A program made the position numbers and the translations under genes. The notes below the pieces were generated by a model. The model did not search any database. It saw only the letters and a list, made by a program, of their open reading frames with translations, and was not told the origin of the DNA. This document shows, one piece after another, positions 12,332 to 20,818 of a stretch of 64,000 nt of DNA (its first letter is position 1; each line of letters begins with the position of its first letter). Source of the stretch: Pelomonas caseinilytica (GTDB lineage Bacteria > Pseudomonadota > Gammaproteobacteria > Burkholderiales > Burkholderiaceae_C); assembly GCF_021353235.1 (NCBI RefSeq), contig NZ_JAJTWT010000008.1, forward strand, positions 62,001-126,000, read 5' to 3'.

Positions 12332-13980
12332 GGGGCTTCGATCCGGTAGACCCGCAAGGAAAGCGGCGGCAGCGTGATGCCGGCCTGACCGGAGGCATCC
12401 GCCTTCAGCGTCGCCGCCTGCTGCGGATAGGCGGCCCGGCCGCGGGCTCTGGAGGGCAGGCCCTGGACGCGCAGCTGCGCCGGTCGGTCGCCGTAGTTGA
12501 TGACGACGAGGCTGCGCTCCCGGCCGTGCACGCGCTGGAAGCTCCAGGCCTGGCCGACGACCTGGTCGGCCTCGTAGCGGCCCAGGGCCAGCGAGGGCAG
12601 GGCGCGCCGCAGGGCGATCAGGCGGCGGTAGAAGTTGAACAGCGAGTCGGGGGCGCGCTGCTGGCTTTCGGCGTTATGTCGGCTGCGGTTGAGGGACAGG
12701 GGCCGGTAGGGCACCAGGCTGGTGCTGAAGCCGTCCGGACCCTCGTTGGCCGGCGTCCAGCTCATGGGGGCGCGCAGCGGGGCGTCGTCCCGGGGCGTCT
12801 TGCCGTCGATGCCGGCCAGGCCGATCTCCTCGCCGTAGTAGACGAAGGGCGTGCCGGGCAGCAACAGGTAGCTGGCGGCCGCGAGGCGGTAGCGGGCCTC
12901 GTCGCCGTGGAGCTGGTCCCAGACGCGCTGGCCGGTGAAGATGTCGTGGTTGTGCAGGAAGGTCGCCATCGTCGGCGACATGCTGCGGTAGTAGTCCGCC
13001 ACGCGCTGCACGGCCTCGGCCTCGCCCTTGGCCGCTGCCATCATGTCCGCATGCAGGTTGAAGGCGAAGGCGCCGCCGCAGAGTTCCGGTGCGCCGTAGT
13101 CGATGGGCTTGGCCGTGGCCTCGCAGACGACGTAGCGGCCGGGGTAGCTCTTGATCAGGTCCTGGAAATGCTTGGTCAGCGCGCGGCTCTCGGGCTGGTC
13201 GTTCCAGTCCCGGGCGTTGTTCTCGATGAGATGGGGTGCGGCGTCCAGCCGGTAGCCGTCCAGGCCGCGGTTGAGCCAGAAGCGCAGCGAATCCTCGTGG
13301 TAGCGCACGACGGCCGGGTTGCGCAGGTTGAAGTCGGGCATCTGCGGGCCGAAGGTGCCGAAGTAGACGTCGGGCGAACCGGGCCGAGGTGCCGGCATGT
13401 CCTTCAATTCGCCGTCCCAGGCCCAGGGCCGGGTGGCGGCGTCGTACCAGGGGTATTTGCCCCAGATGTCCCAGCCCGGCCCCGGGTCTGGGTTCCAGAC
13501 GAACCAGTGGCGCCAGGGGCCGTCACGGTCCTGCAGCGCCGCCTGGAAGGCGGGGGACTCCCAGGACGCGTGGTTGATGACGTAGTCCATGACGATGCCG
13601 ATGCCACGCTTGTGCGCCTCCCGCACCAGGGTGTCGAAATCGTCCAGCGTGCCGTACTGCGGCTCGATGCGCCGGTAGTCGGTCGTGGCATAGCCGTGGT
13701 CGTGATCGGAGCTGGCCGTGATGGGCATCAGCCACAGGCCGCTGACCCCCAGCTTCTTGAGGTAGTCCAGCCGCCGGATGAGGCCGCGCAGGTCGCCGAT
13801 GCCGTCGCCGTCGCTGTCCTGGTAGCCGCGCACGAAGATTTCCATGAACACGCCGTGCTGCCAGTCCACGGGCAGGGCACTGGCCCGCGGGAGCGCGGGT
13901 ACGGGCTGGACGTCCAACTGGGCCCGTGCCGTGCCGGCTGCGGCGAGAAGTGCAGTTATCAGCAGTTTCTTGGTGTTCAT
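12328..13980 (-). CDS. Secreted GH13 alpha-amylase family enzyme
   Basis: Probable extracytoplasmic alpha-amylase. 550 residues with a signal peptide ending near ARA-Q (residue 20). GH13 motifs: DYVINH (132-137), Asp246 (GYRLDAAPH), Glu287 ([10 protein letters not shown]) and Asp346 (FLHNHDIF). The [14 protein letters not shown] stretch is shared with alpha-glucosidase/trehalose-synthase-like relatives, so those activities are alternatives. First gene of a two-gene operon. An operator-like palindrome abuts its ATG (13980-13994) and no Shine-Dalgarno is visible, suggesting either a leaderless message or poor initiation. It is divergent from the pullulanase. Confidence 0.87.
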   Translation of the reverse strand: MNTKKLLITALLAAAGTARAQLDVQPVPALPRASALPVDWQHGVFMEIFVRGYQDSDGDGIGDLRGLIRRLDYLKKLGVSGLWLMPITASSDHDHGYATTDYRRIEPQYGTLDDFDTLVREAHKRGIGIVMDYVINHASWESPAFQAALQDRDGPWRHWFVWNPDPGPGWDIWGKYPWYDAATRPWAWDGELKDMPAPRPGSPDVYFGTFGPQMPDFNLRNPAVVRYHEDSLRFWLNRGLDGYRLDAAPHLIENNARDWNDQPESRALTKHFQDLIKSYPGRYVVCEATAKPIDYGAPELCGGAFAFNLHADMMAAAKGEAEAVQRVADYYRSMSPTMATFLHNHDIFTGQRVWDQLHGDEARYRLAAASYLLLPGTPFVYYGEEIGLAGIDGKTPRDDAPLRAPMSWTPANEGPDGFSTSLVPYRPLSLNRSRHNAESQQRAPDSLFNFYRRLIALRRALPSLALGRYEADQVVGQAWSFQRVHGRERSLVVINYGDRPAQLRVQGLPSRARGRAAYPQQAATLKADASGQAGITLPPLSLRVYRIEAP

Positions 13981-13994
13981 GTATTCAAACTACG
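13980..13994. promoter_or_regulatory. Operator-like palindrome, site 3 (TGTATTCAAACTACG)
   Basis: Same CAA core and ACTAC arm as the site at 1960. It begins at the first base of the amylase start codon on the minus strand, occupying the position where a ribosome-binding site would be. A protein bound here would block the start of the amylase transcript. Confidence 0.65.
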
Positions 13995-14056
13995 TAGATT
14001 GCTGGCGCCGAGCATATCGGCTCTCCCAATGGAGTCGCCACAAGGATTTCCATGTA

Positions 14057-14071
14057 TGTAGTTTTGCTACT
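14057..14071. promoter_or_regulatory. Operator-like palindrome, site 4 (TGTAGTTTTGCTACT)
   Basis: On the minus strand it reads AGTAGCAAAACTACA, matching the consensus TGTAGTCAAACTACA with the conserved AAACTACA half. It is 29 bases upstream of the pullulanase start and 77 bp from site 3. Confidence 0.65.
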
Positions 14072-14099
14072 ATCGATCTCGCCACCCAGGAGACCTTCC

Positions 14100-16793
14100 A
14101 TGCCTGCTCGTCCCGCGCTCGTCGCGTTGTTGGGCCTGATGCTGATTGCCGGCCCGGTCCGGGCTTCGGACCTCGACGACTGCGACGCCGCCGTCCCCAT
14201 GCCGGCGCCGGCCGCCACGCCCCGCGCCGAGGCCTACTGGCTGGACGGGCGCCATCTGCAATGGCCAGGCCTGGAACTGCGGCCCGGCGAGCGCGTGCGC
14301 CTGCACCATGCGCGCGCGGCCGGCATGCGGGCGACGCCGGGCGAGCCGGTCTCGGGCAGCGACGGCGCGATCGAACTGGCCCCGAGCCCGGGCGTGCCGC
14401 CGCCGGCCTTGCGCTTCATTGCCGAGGGGCCGCGGTTCGAGGTCGTGCAGGGCGACGTCGCCTCGCTGCTGCGCGAGCAATTGCTGCTGGTGCGGGAGTC
14501 GGCCGACGGTCACGTCGTCGCGGCCACCGGCCTCCAGCTCGCGGGAGCGCTGGACGACCTCTACGCGACGGCCGAGCGGGTGGACGACCTCGGCGTGCTT
14601 CCGACGCCGGGCGGCACGGCCTTCGCCGTCTGGGCGCCAACCGCGCAGCGCGTGCAGCTTTGCCGTCATGCCGGCCCGGAGTCGCCGGCCATCGCCGTCG
14701 ATGCGATGGTGCGGGACGCCGACACCGGCGTGTGGCGCGTGAAGCTGCCCGGCGACCTGAGCGGCCAGGCCTATCGCTATCTCGTCGACGTGGTGACGCC
14801 AACGCATGGCCTGGTGCGCAACCTCGTGACCGATCCCTACTCGGTGGCGCTCACTGCCGATTCCCGGCGCAGCCTGGTGGCCGATCTCGCCGCGCCGGCG
14901 CTCAAGCCGCCCGGCTGGGACGCCTCACACCGCCCCGCGGCGGCCAGGGCGGCGACCGACCAGGTCATCTATGAACTGCATGTGCGCGACTTCTCGACCA
15001 GCGACATGAGCGTGCGGCCGGCCTGGCGCGGCAAATACCTGGCCTTCACCGAAGCGGGGTCCCGGGGCATGCGGCACCTGAGGGCGCTGGCCCGGGCCGG
15101 CGTGACCGACGTGCATCTGCTGCCCGTCTTCGACCTGGCCAGCGTGCCGGAGCGCGGCTGCAGGACGCCCGAGGTGCCCCGCGCCGCGCCCGACAGCGAG
15201 GCCCAGCAGGCCGCCGTCACGGCCCTCGCCGCCGAGGACTGCTTCAACTGGGGCTACGACCCCTGGCACTACGGCGTGCCGGAGGGCAGCTATGCGACCG
15301 ACCCGCGCGACTTCCGCCGCATCGTCGAGTTCCGCCGCATGGTCATGGCCCTGCATGCCGCGGGCCTGCGCGTGGGCATGGACATGGTCTACAACCACAC
15401 GGCCGCGGCCGGACAGCATCCGCGCTCGGTGCTCGACCGCCTGGTGCCGGGCTACTACCACCGGCTGGATGTCCGGGGCCAGGTCGAGCGCTCGACCTGC
15501 TGCGACAACACCGCCACCGAGCACCGCATGATGGCCAAGCTGATGATCGACACGGCGGCCCGCTGGGTGCGGGAGTACCGCATCGACGGCATGCGCTTCG
15601 ACCTCATGGGCCACCAGCCGCGCGAGGCCATGGAGCGGCTGCAGGCGCGCGTGAACGCCGAGGCGGGGCGGCCCGTGCCCCTGCTGGGGGAGGGCTGGAA
15701 CTTCGGCGAGGTGGCGAACGGCGCGCGCTTCGTGCAGGCCTCTCAGCTGAGCCTGAACGGCAGCGGCATCGGCACTTTCAGCGACCGTGGCCGGGACGCG
15801 GCGCGCGGTGGCAGTGCCGGCGAGGCCGGCGACGACAGCGTGCGGCACCAGGGCTGGCTCAACGGCCTCGTCTATGCGCCCAACGCGCTCGCCGCCGCCG
15901 GGCCGGAGGAGCTGCTGGCGGCGGCCGACATGATCCGCGTCGGCCTGGCGGGCTCGTTGCGCGACGTCGAGCTGACGACCTGGCGCGGCGAAAGGCGCCG
16001 GCTCGACCAGATCCCCTATGGCGACCAGCCGGCCGGTTATGTCTCACAGCCCGGCGAGGTCGTCAACTACGTCGAGAACCACGACAACCAGACGCTGTTC
16101 GACGTGAACGTGCTCAAGCTCCCGCTGGCCACCTCGCGCGCCGACCGTGCCCGGGTCCAGGTGCTGGGCGCGGCCCTGGTGGCCTTCAGCCAGGGTGTGG
16201 CCTATTTCCACGCCGGCCAGGACATCCTGCGCAGCAAGAGCCTGGACCGCAACAGCTACGACTCGGGCGACTGGTTCAATCGCCTGGACTGGAGCTACCG
16301 GACCAACCACTTCGGCACCGGTCTGCCGCCGCGCCAGGACAACTTCGGCAAGGACGGCCGCGACTGGGCACTGGACCGCGAGCGCCTGCGCGACCCGGGC
16401 ATCGCGCCCGGTCCGGCGGAGATCGCCTGGGCGCGCGACGTCTTCCGCGACCTGCTGCGCATCCGCGCCAGCACGCCGCTGCTGCGCCTGCCCACCGCCG
16501 CCGAGGTGAAGGCGCGGCTGAGCTTCCCCGGCAGCGGCCCCGGGCAGAACCCGGTGCTCGTCGCGACCCGCATCGACGGCCGCGGCCTGCCCGGCTTCAA
16601 GGCCGTGATCGCCATGATCAATGTCTCGCCCCATGCCCAGGTGCTGGAACTTCCCGGCGAGGCGGCCTCGCACTGGGAGCTGCATCCGGTGCAGCGGCAC
16701 GGGGCCGACGCCCGGGTGCGACGCGAGGCCCGGGCCAGCGCGGGGCGCTTCGAGGTGCCGGCCCGTAGCGCGGTCGTCTTCGTCCTGCGCTGA
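14100..16793 (+). CDS. pulA: Secreted pullulanase-type alpha-1,6-glucosidase
   Basis: Debranches pullulan, amylopectin or branched dextrins outside the cytoplasm. 897 residues: signal peptide (ALVALLGLMLIAGPVRAS), beta-rich N-terminal region, CBM48 (FAVWAPTAQRVQLC), and a GH13 barrel with Asp501 (GMRFDLMGH), Glu531 (LLGEGWNFGEV) and Asp662 (ENHDNQTLFDV). The start at 14100 was chosen for the AGGAGA at 14088-14093 and because the open frame upstream crosses an operator-like site. There is no lipobox, so it is probably soluble, unlike the lipoprotein PulA of Klebsiella. Divergent from the amylase operon and likely co-regulated. Confidence 0.92.
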   Translation: MPARPALVALLGLMLIAGPVRASDLDDCDAAVPMPAPAATPRAEAYWLDGRHLQWPGLELRPGERVRLHHARAAGMRATPGEPVSGSDGAIELAPSPGVPPPALRFIAEGPRFEVVQGDVASLLREQLLLVRESADGHVVAATGLQLAGALDDLYATAERVDDLGVLPTPGGTAFAVWAPTAQRVQLCRHAGPESPAIAVDAMVRDADTGVWRVKLPGDLSGQAYRYLVDVVTPTHGLVRNLVTDPYSVALTADSRRSLVADLAAPALKPPGWDASHRPAAARAATDQVIYELHVRDFSTSDMSVRPAWRGKYLAFTEAGSRGMRHLRALARAGVTDVHLLPVFDLASVPERGCRTPEVPRAAPDSEAQQAAVTALAAEDCFNWGYDPWHYGVPEGSYATDPRDFRRIVEFRRMVMALHAAGLRVGMDMVYNHTAAAGQHPRSVLDRLVPGYYHRLDVRGQVERSTCCDNTATEHRMMAKLMIDTAARWVREYRIDGMRFDLMGHQPREAMERLQARVNAEAGRPVPLLGEGWNFGEVANGARFVQASQLSLNGSGIGTFSDRGRDAARGGSAGEAGDDSVRHQGWLNGLVYAPNALAAAGPEELLAAADMIRVGLAGSLRDVELTTWRGERRRLDQIPYGDQPAGYVSQPGEVVNYVENHDNQTLFDVNVLKLPLATSRADRARVQVLGAALVAFSQGVAYFHAGQDILRSKSLDRNSYDSGDWFNRLDWSYRTNHFGTGLPPRQDNFGKDGRDWALDRERLRDPGIAPGPAEIAWARDVFRDLLRIRASTPLLRLPTAAEVKARLSFPGSGPGQNPVLVATRIDGRGLPGFKAVIAMINVSPHAQVLELPGEAASHWELHPVQRHGADARVRREARASAGRFEVPARSAVVFVLR

Positions 16794-16819
16794 CGCCGCG
16801 GCGCCGTGCGGCTGCGGTG

Positions 16820-17590
16820 TCAGCGCAGGTCTTCGGGCCGGGCCTTGAGGCCGTAGAGCCTGAAGAGCCGCTCCACGCTGCCATCGGCGAGCAGGGCCTC
16901 GTGGGCCTCGCGCAGGCGGGCCGCCTCGGCCTCGGTGACGCCGCCCTGGGCCGCCAGCCAGATGTCTGCGGACTCCAGCACGAGGCCGGCGTGCAGGTGC
17001 GCCGGGTCTCGGCCGCTGCGGCGCCAGGCGTCGGTGTGGATGAGCTCGCTGCCGAAGATGGCATCCACGAGGCCGCGTTCCAGCGCCCTGTGCATGTCGG
17101 CGATGCTGGCGGCCTGGTAGACCCGTTCGGCGGGCACGCCCTGCTGCTGCAGGCTGGCGAGGTTGGACGAACCGCGCAGTCCGCCCACGCGGGCCTGACG
17201 GGCCTGTTCCAGCGTCTCGACCCGGGGCTTGCCGGCCAGGGTCAGGAAGGCGAAGCGCTGGGCGTACAGCTTGAGCAGCCACTGGAAGCGCGCTTCACGG
17301 TCCGCGGTCCGGTTCAGCGGCAGGATGAGGGTGCGCGGCTGTTCGCCGGCCAGCAGCATGGCGCGCGCCCAGGGGAAGAACTCCACCTGCAAGGGCAGCT
17401 CGGCGCGCTTGAACACCGCCTCCACGAGATCGAGCAGCACGCCGCGCCTCCCGGGCTCGCCCGGCATGGCCATGGGCGGCAGATCGCCGGTCACGAGGCG
17501 CAGCGGTGCCTGGCCTCGTTCCGTCGACGCGGTGGCTGACCAGCACAGGGCGGGCAGGGCGGCGAGGGCGAGGCGGCGTCCGGTGTGCAT
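16820..17590 (-). CDS. Periplasmic solute-binding protein, amino-acid type (SBP_bac_3-like)
   Basis: 256 residues with an N-terminal signal (LALAALPALCWSATAS). The mature part resembles family-3 extracellular binding proteins: LRLVTGDLPPMAM, GVLLDLVEAVFKRAELPLQVEFFPWARAM and, near the end, LREAHEALLADGSVERLF. The FPWARA stretch is common in solo binding proteins that have no permease gene beside them, and none is present here. The ligand is unknown. Convergent with pulA, 26 bases apart. A monocistronic sensory or scavenging role is possible, but nothing here proves it. Confidence 0.72.
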   Translation of the reverse strand: MHTGRRLALAALPALCWSATASTERGQAPLRLVTGDLPPMAMPGEPGRRGVLLDLVEAVFKRAELPLQVEFFPWARAMLLAGEQPRTLILPLNRTADREARFQWLLKLYAQRFAFLTLAGKPRVETLEQARQARVGGLRGSSNLASLQQQGVPAERVYQAASIADMHRALERGLVDAIFGSELIHTDAWRRSGRDPAHLHAGLVLESADIWLAAQGGVTEAEAARLREAHEALLADGSVERLFRLYGLKARPEDLR

Positions 17591-17803
17591 CGCAGCATCG
17601 TCTCAGCACGGGAGCTGCCGGGCAAGTGCAGGAAGCGGGAAATTCAAGCGGCGACCGAAGAATCTCGTTGCCACCTGCTACGCCGGTTAGCGTGACTCAA
17701 GACAGCAGGTCACGGCAGGACTAAGCTGTCATCAGATTCACACGTTTGTCACTGTTGCTGAAAGGTGGCGGCGCATGGATCTCGAATCAGCGAGGAGACT
17801 CCC

Positions 17804-19006
17804 ATGAAGATTCGTGTACTGATTGCCGGCTTGGCGCTGACGGGCCTTGTCGGTTGTGCGGTCGAACCCAAGCAGCCGCCGACCGTCGACGTGTTCGATG
17901 ACGCAGCGTTCACCCGGCCGGATGTGTCTTTCGATCCCGCCCAGGCGCTGGAGATCACTCCGGCGATGAAGCGCTTCGCCGACGTCGAGATGGCGCCGAT
18001 GGTCCGCACCAAGGGTTTGCGCAATGGCCTGATCGAGTCGCTCTATACCAAAGGGCGGCTCCAGATCGACTATGACGCTGAGGTGACGCGCACGGCGTCA
18101 GAAGCGTTCGAGGCCAGGCGAGGCAACTGCATGTCGCTGGTCCTGATGACGGCAGCGTTCGCGCGGTACCTCAATGTTCCCGTCCGGTTCAACAGCGTCT
18201 ACACCGAAGAGAGCTGGACACGCTACAACGGCATCTTCTTCGTCGCCGGCCACGTGAACATCACCCTCGTTCGACGGCCCACCACGGGGCAGTCGATCAT
18301 CTTCGGCGACCCGGAACTGCTGACCATCGATTTCCTGCCGCCAGACCAAGTCCGCAACCAGCGCAGTCGGGTGATCGATGAATCGATGGTGGTTGCGATG
18401 TTTCTCAACAACCGTGCCGCCGAGGCGCTTGCGGTCGGGAAGATCGATGAAGCCTATTGGTGGGCGAAGTCAGCGATCGCCACGGATGCCCGTTGGCTCG
18501 CCGCTTACAACACCCTGGCCGTGCTGTACCGACGCAAGAGCATGCAAGACCGTGCAGAGACGGCCTTGCGCCTGGTACTGGAGCGAGAGCCGTTGAACAC
18601 TCAAGCACTGTCCAACCTGGCGTTGGTGCTGAGCGAGCTCGGGCGTCGCGAGGAGGCCCAGGCCGTCGCCAATCAGATCGCCCAGATTCAGCCGGTGGCT
18701 CCGTACAAGTTCTTCGACGAAGGCGTAGAGGCGATGAAGGCTGGCGAGTTTGCCGCAGCGCGGCAGCTGTTCCGCAAGGAGGTCGCTCGAGCGGCGTATG
18801 TGCCGGAGTTCCACTTCTGGTTGGGGCTCGCCAATTGGGGTCTTGGCGACGTGCCGGGCGCGCGCGGCGAGATTGCCAAAGCCCTGGAGAACAGCGCCAC
18901 TGCCCGGGATAGGGAGATCTACGGCGCCAAACTGGCCTGGCTGAATGCTGTTAGAGAACAGCAGCAACGACGCCGCGAACCATTGATGCAGCGTCCGGGT
19001 TCATAG
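17804..19006 (+). CDS. Lipoprotein with transglutaminase-like domain and TPR repeats
   Basis: 400 residues, starting at 17804 after a good GGAG. The signal ends in lipobox LVGC with Cys18, predicting a lipid-anchored protein. Residues about 55-215 look transglutaminase-like: Cys109 in RRGNCMSLVLM, His150 in VAGHVNITL and an Asp in IIFGDPELL could form the triad. TPR-like helices follow (AYNTLAVLYRRKSMQDRAE, ALSNLALVLSELGRREEA). A role in proteolysis or cell-envelope assembly is only a guess. A 60-base sample (18361-18420) is about 57% GC, well below its neighbours, which could reflect transfer. Monocistronic; no obvious partner. Confidence 0.7.
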   Translation: MKIRVLIAGLALTGLVGCAVEPKQPPTVDVFDDAAFTRPDVSFDPAQALEITPAMKRFADVEMAPMVRTKGLRNGLIESLYTKGRLQIDYDAEVTRTASEAFEARRGNCMSLVLMTAAFARYLNVPVRFNSVYTEESWTRYNGIFFVAGHVNITLVRRPTTGQSIIFGDPELLTIDFLPPDQVRNQRSRVIDESMVVAMFLNNRAAEALAVGKIDEAYWWAKSAIATDARWLAAYNTLAVLYRRKSMQDRAETALRLVLEREPLNTQALSNLALVLSELGRREEAQAVANQIAQIQPVAPYKFFDEGVEAMKAGEFAAARQLFRKEVARAAYVPEFHFWLGLANWGLGDVPGARGEIAKALENSATARDREIYGAKLAWLNAVREQQQRRREPLMQRPGS

Positions 19007-19011
19007 GCCGC

Positions 19012-19338
19012 TCATAGCGGCGCAAGCCCATGCCGCGCCCGGGCCCGCGCGCAGGCGTCGTCGCCGATCCCCATGGGCGCGCGCTCGCCGAACTCCCGGC
19101 AGGGCGAAGGCCGCCATTCGTGGATGCCGCAGGCGGCCTTGACGCCGACCTGCCCGCTGAAGGCCGCGCAGCGGGGCTGGGCGTGGTCGGTGCCGCGCAT
19201 GCGCACCAGCCGGCCGGTCAGCTCGACGGCGAGGCCATCGGGCACGCTTCCACCCTCGCTCAGCAGCTCGCTGCGGTCGAAATCGACCCGGAAGCTCATG
19301 CAGCAGGCGCCGCAGCTCAGGCAGGGGTTGTCGCTCAT
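19012..19338 (-). CDS. YkgJ-family cysteine cluster protein
   Basis: 108 residues with the N-terminal cluster CLSCGACC (6-13) followed by CAAF, ACGIHEWRPSPCREF and DACARAR. This spacing is typical of the YkgJ/UPF0153 family, thought to bind zinc or iron. Function unknown. It ends 5 bases from the convergent lipoprotein gene and starts 31 bases after atpE, so it could be co-transcribed with the orphan atpE. Confidence 0.85.
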   Translation of the reverse strand: MSDNPCLSCGACCMSFRVDFDRSELLSEGGSVPDGLAVELTGRLVRMRGTDHAQPRCAAFSGQVGVKAACGIHEWRPSPCREFGERAPMGIGDDACARARARHGLAPL

Positions 19339-19369
19339 GCCGCCAGTGTAGGCAGTCAGGCGGGGCGGC

Positions 19370-19612
19370 TCAGCGGGCGAAGGGGTTGGCCGTGGCGAAC
19401 CACAGGCCGACGCCGGTGGCGATGATGAAGGCGCCGTCGGTCACGCCAACCGCCAGGAAGAACTTGGTCTGCAGCTCCGGCGCGACCTCGGGCTGGCGGG
19501 CGATGCCTTCCAGCAGCTTCATGCTGGCCAGCCCGATGCCCAGGCAGGAGCCGAAGGCGGGAATGCCGATCAGCAGGGCGACGGCGAGGGGCAGGACATC
19601 GAAGGTGGGCAT
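19370..19612 (-). CDS. atpE: Orphan F0F1 ATP synthase subunit c
   Basis: 80 residues forming a two-helix hairpin: LAVALLIGIPAFGSCLGIGLA, the polar loop ARQP, and FFLAVGVTDGAFIIATGVGL with the ion-binding carboxylate Asp in VTDGA. It aligns with rotor-ring subunit c of Burkholderiales, including a WFATANPF tail. No other atp gene is nearby, although subunit c is normally in the atp operon. It may be a second copy, the relocated sole copy, or a c-like protein with another role. The Shine-Dalgarno AGGAG lies in a 10-bp hairpin (19617-19642), suggesting controlled translation. Confidence 0.85.
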   Translation of the reverse strand: MPTFDVLPLAVALLIGIPAFGSCLGIGLASMKLLEGIARQPEVAPELQTKFFLAVGVTDGAFIIATGVGLWFATANPFAR

Positions 19613-19616
19613 GTGG

Positions 19617-19642
19617 GACTCCTGGGTTGATGCCCAGGAGTC
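19617..19642 (-). promoter_or_regulatory. Hairpin sequestering the atpE ribosome-binding site
   Basis: On the minus strand, perfect 10-bp arms GACTCCTGGG and CCCAGGAGTC flank a 6-base loop (CATCAA). The 3' arm contains AGGAG, followed by six bases and the atpE ATG. In RNA this would mask the Shine-Dalgarno. No U-run follows, so it is not an intrinsic terminator. Confidence 0.7.
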
Positions 19643-19699
19643 TGGCCGCCGGCACGCACGGCGTCGATGACCTCCGAGGTCATGGCGTATGAAGCAGGA

Positions 19700-19796
19700 G
19701 GTCTTGCGGGCCGAGCGCTGGGCCGTTCCCGAGCCGGCCCGCGCCGTCCCCTAGGGGGACCGGCTGGGCTTGCCGGCGTTCAGCCGGAGCAAGACC
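19700..19796. repeat. Intergenic inverted-repeat element with CCCCTAGGGGG core (copy a)
   Basis: Outer arms GGTCTTGC (19700-19707) and GCAAGACC (19789-19796) enclose the near-palindrome GTCCCCTAGGGGGAC (19746-19760). Similar cores lie at about 35670, 46067 and 51360, always between transcription units. It sits between the hsp20 pair and atpE. Confidence 0.6.
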
Positions 19797-19808
19797 AGGC
19801 GAGGGGCT

Positions 19809-20210
19809 TCAGCTTACCTCGATGCGTCGCGGCTGGGCATGGGCCTGCTTCGGGATGCGCAGGCGCAGCACGCCGTCCTTGAGCTGGGCTTCTATGCGCG
19901 AGGCGTCCAGCTCGCGGCTCAGCGTGAAGGAGCGGCGGTAGCGCGGCAGGCGCACTTCCGCGTAGACGGGTTCGAGGCCCGTGGGAGCGGCGGCGTCCAC
20001 CCGGCCTTCGATGCGCAGAGTGTCGCCCTCGACCTGCAGCTCGAGCTGCTCGCGGGCCACGCCCGGCAGGTCGGCGGTCAGCGTGATGCCCGTGTCGTCC
20101 TCGCTCACGTCCACGCGCGGCATCAGGGCGCGGTCGCTGTCGGCCTCGGCGCCCTGGCGTGCCGGCGTGCGGTCGTGGCCGGCGTCGGTCTGTACGGCAG
20201 TGGTGCTCAT
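19809..20210 (-). CDS. Small heat-shock protein (Hsp20/alpha-crystallin), distal copy
   Basis: ATP-independent holdase that keeps unfolding proteins soluble. 133 residues: a short variable N-terminus, an alpha-crystallin domain at about 30-125 (MPRVDVSEDDTGITLTADLP, then LEGRV-like and FTLSRELD strands, closing with DGVLRLRIPK) and a C-terminal RRIEV of the I-x-V type. It follows the other hsp20 by 22 bases, with its own AAGGAGGA ribosome-binding site. Such tandem pairs often encode class A/B proteins that co-assemble. Confidence 0.93.
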   Translation of the reverse strand: MSTTAVQTDAGHDRTPARQGAEADSDRALMPRVDVSEDDTGITLTADLPGVAREQLELQVEGDTLRIEGRVDAAAPTGLEPVYAEVRLPRYRRSFTLSRELDASRIEAQLKDGVLRLRIPKQAHAQPRRIEVS

Positions 20211-20232
20211 GGTGCAGTCCTCCTTGGATGGC

Positions 20233-20679
20233 TCACTGGACGGTGATGCGCCGGGGCTGGGCCTCGGCTTGGCGTTCGACGCTGATGCGCAGCACGCCGT
20301 CGCGGTAGCTGGCCTGCACCTTGGACGCGTCGGCGTCGTCGGGCAGGCTGATGGCGCGGCGGAAGCTGCCGCTGAAGCGCTCGCGGCTGTAGGTGCGGGT
20401 GCCCTCCTGCTGGGCCGGGGCTTCGCGCTCGCCGGCGATGCTCAGCACGCCGCGGTCCACGGTCACTTCGAGCTTGGCCGGGTCCAGGCCCGGCGCGAAG
20501 GCGTAGACCTCCACGCTCGTCGGCGTGTTGCCCACGTTGATGGCCGGGAAGGTGCCGGGCGCCACGGAGCGGATGCTCGACGGCGCGCCGTAGCCGCCGA
20601 AGTGCTCGTCGAAGACGCGGTTCAGGCGGTCGAAGTCGGAGAAGAAGTTGGAAGGGAAGGTCCAGAGGGATGAGTACAT
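20233..20679 (-). CDS. Small heat-shock protein (Hsp20/alpha-crystallin), proximal copy
   Basis: 148 residues, IbpA/HspA-like. The N-terminal arm (MYSSLWTFPSNFFSDFDRLN) is aromatic and amphipathic as in class A proteins. The alpha-crystallin domain spans about 45-145 (FPAINVGNTPTSVEVYAFAP to YRDGVLRISVER) and ends in RRITV. It is first in a two-gene unit behind a sigma-32-like promoter (20741-20768). The strong AGGAGG before the ATG is partly within a small hairpin, so thermosensing at the RNA level is possible. The kinase-universal stress gene ends 140 bases upstream. Confidence 0.95.
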   Translation of the reverse strand: MYSSLWTFPSNFFSDFDRLNRVFDEHFGGYGAPSSIRSVAPGTFPAINVGNTPTSVEVYAFAPGLDPAKLEVTVDRGVLSIAGEREAPAQQEGTRTYSRERFSGSFRRAISLPDDADASKVQASYRDGVLRISVERQAEAQPRRITVQ

Positions 20680-20730
20680 GAAAGCCTCCTTTCGGGTTCG
20701 ACGCCGCGAGGCGGGCAGGCCTGGCGCGGC
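20680..20730 (-). promoter_or_regulatory. Structured hsp20 leader; possible RNA thermometer
   Basis: On the minus strand, GCCGCG (20730-20725) can pair with CGCGGC (20708-20703), and GAAAG-GAGG-CTTTC (20693-20680) forms a 5-bp hairpin holding the Shine-Dalgarno just before the ATG. Two hairpins in a leader of about 55 nt recall ROSE-type elements, but no canonical ROSE motif was recognised. Confidence 0.4.
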
Positions 20731-20740
20731 ATCGCAGCCG

Positions 20741-20768
20741 AATTAGGGCTGGGCTCGAGGCTTTCAAG
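20741..20768 (-). promoter_or_regulatory. Sigma-32-type heat-shock promoter
   Basis: On the minus strand, CTTGAAA (-35) is followed by 13 bases and CCCTAATT (-10). This fits the heat-shock consensus CTTGAAA-N(11-16)-CCCATnT with two mismatches in the -10. It lies 62-90 bases upstream of the first hsp20 ATG. Confidence 0.72.
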
Positions 20769-20818
20769 GGGCGGCGGCAGGGCGGCTGTTTCGTCGTGAA
20801 ACAGCCCTGCGGCGCCGC

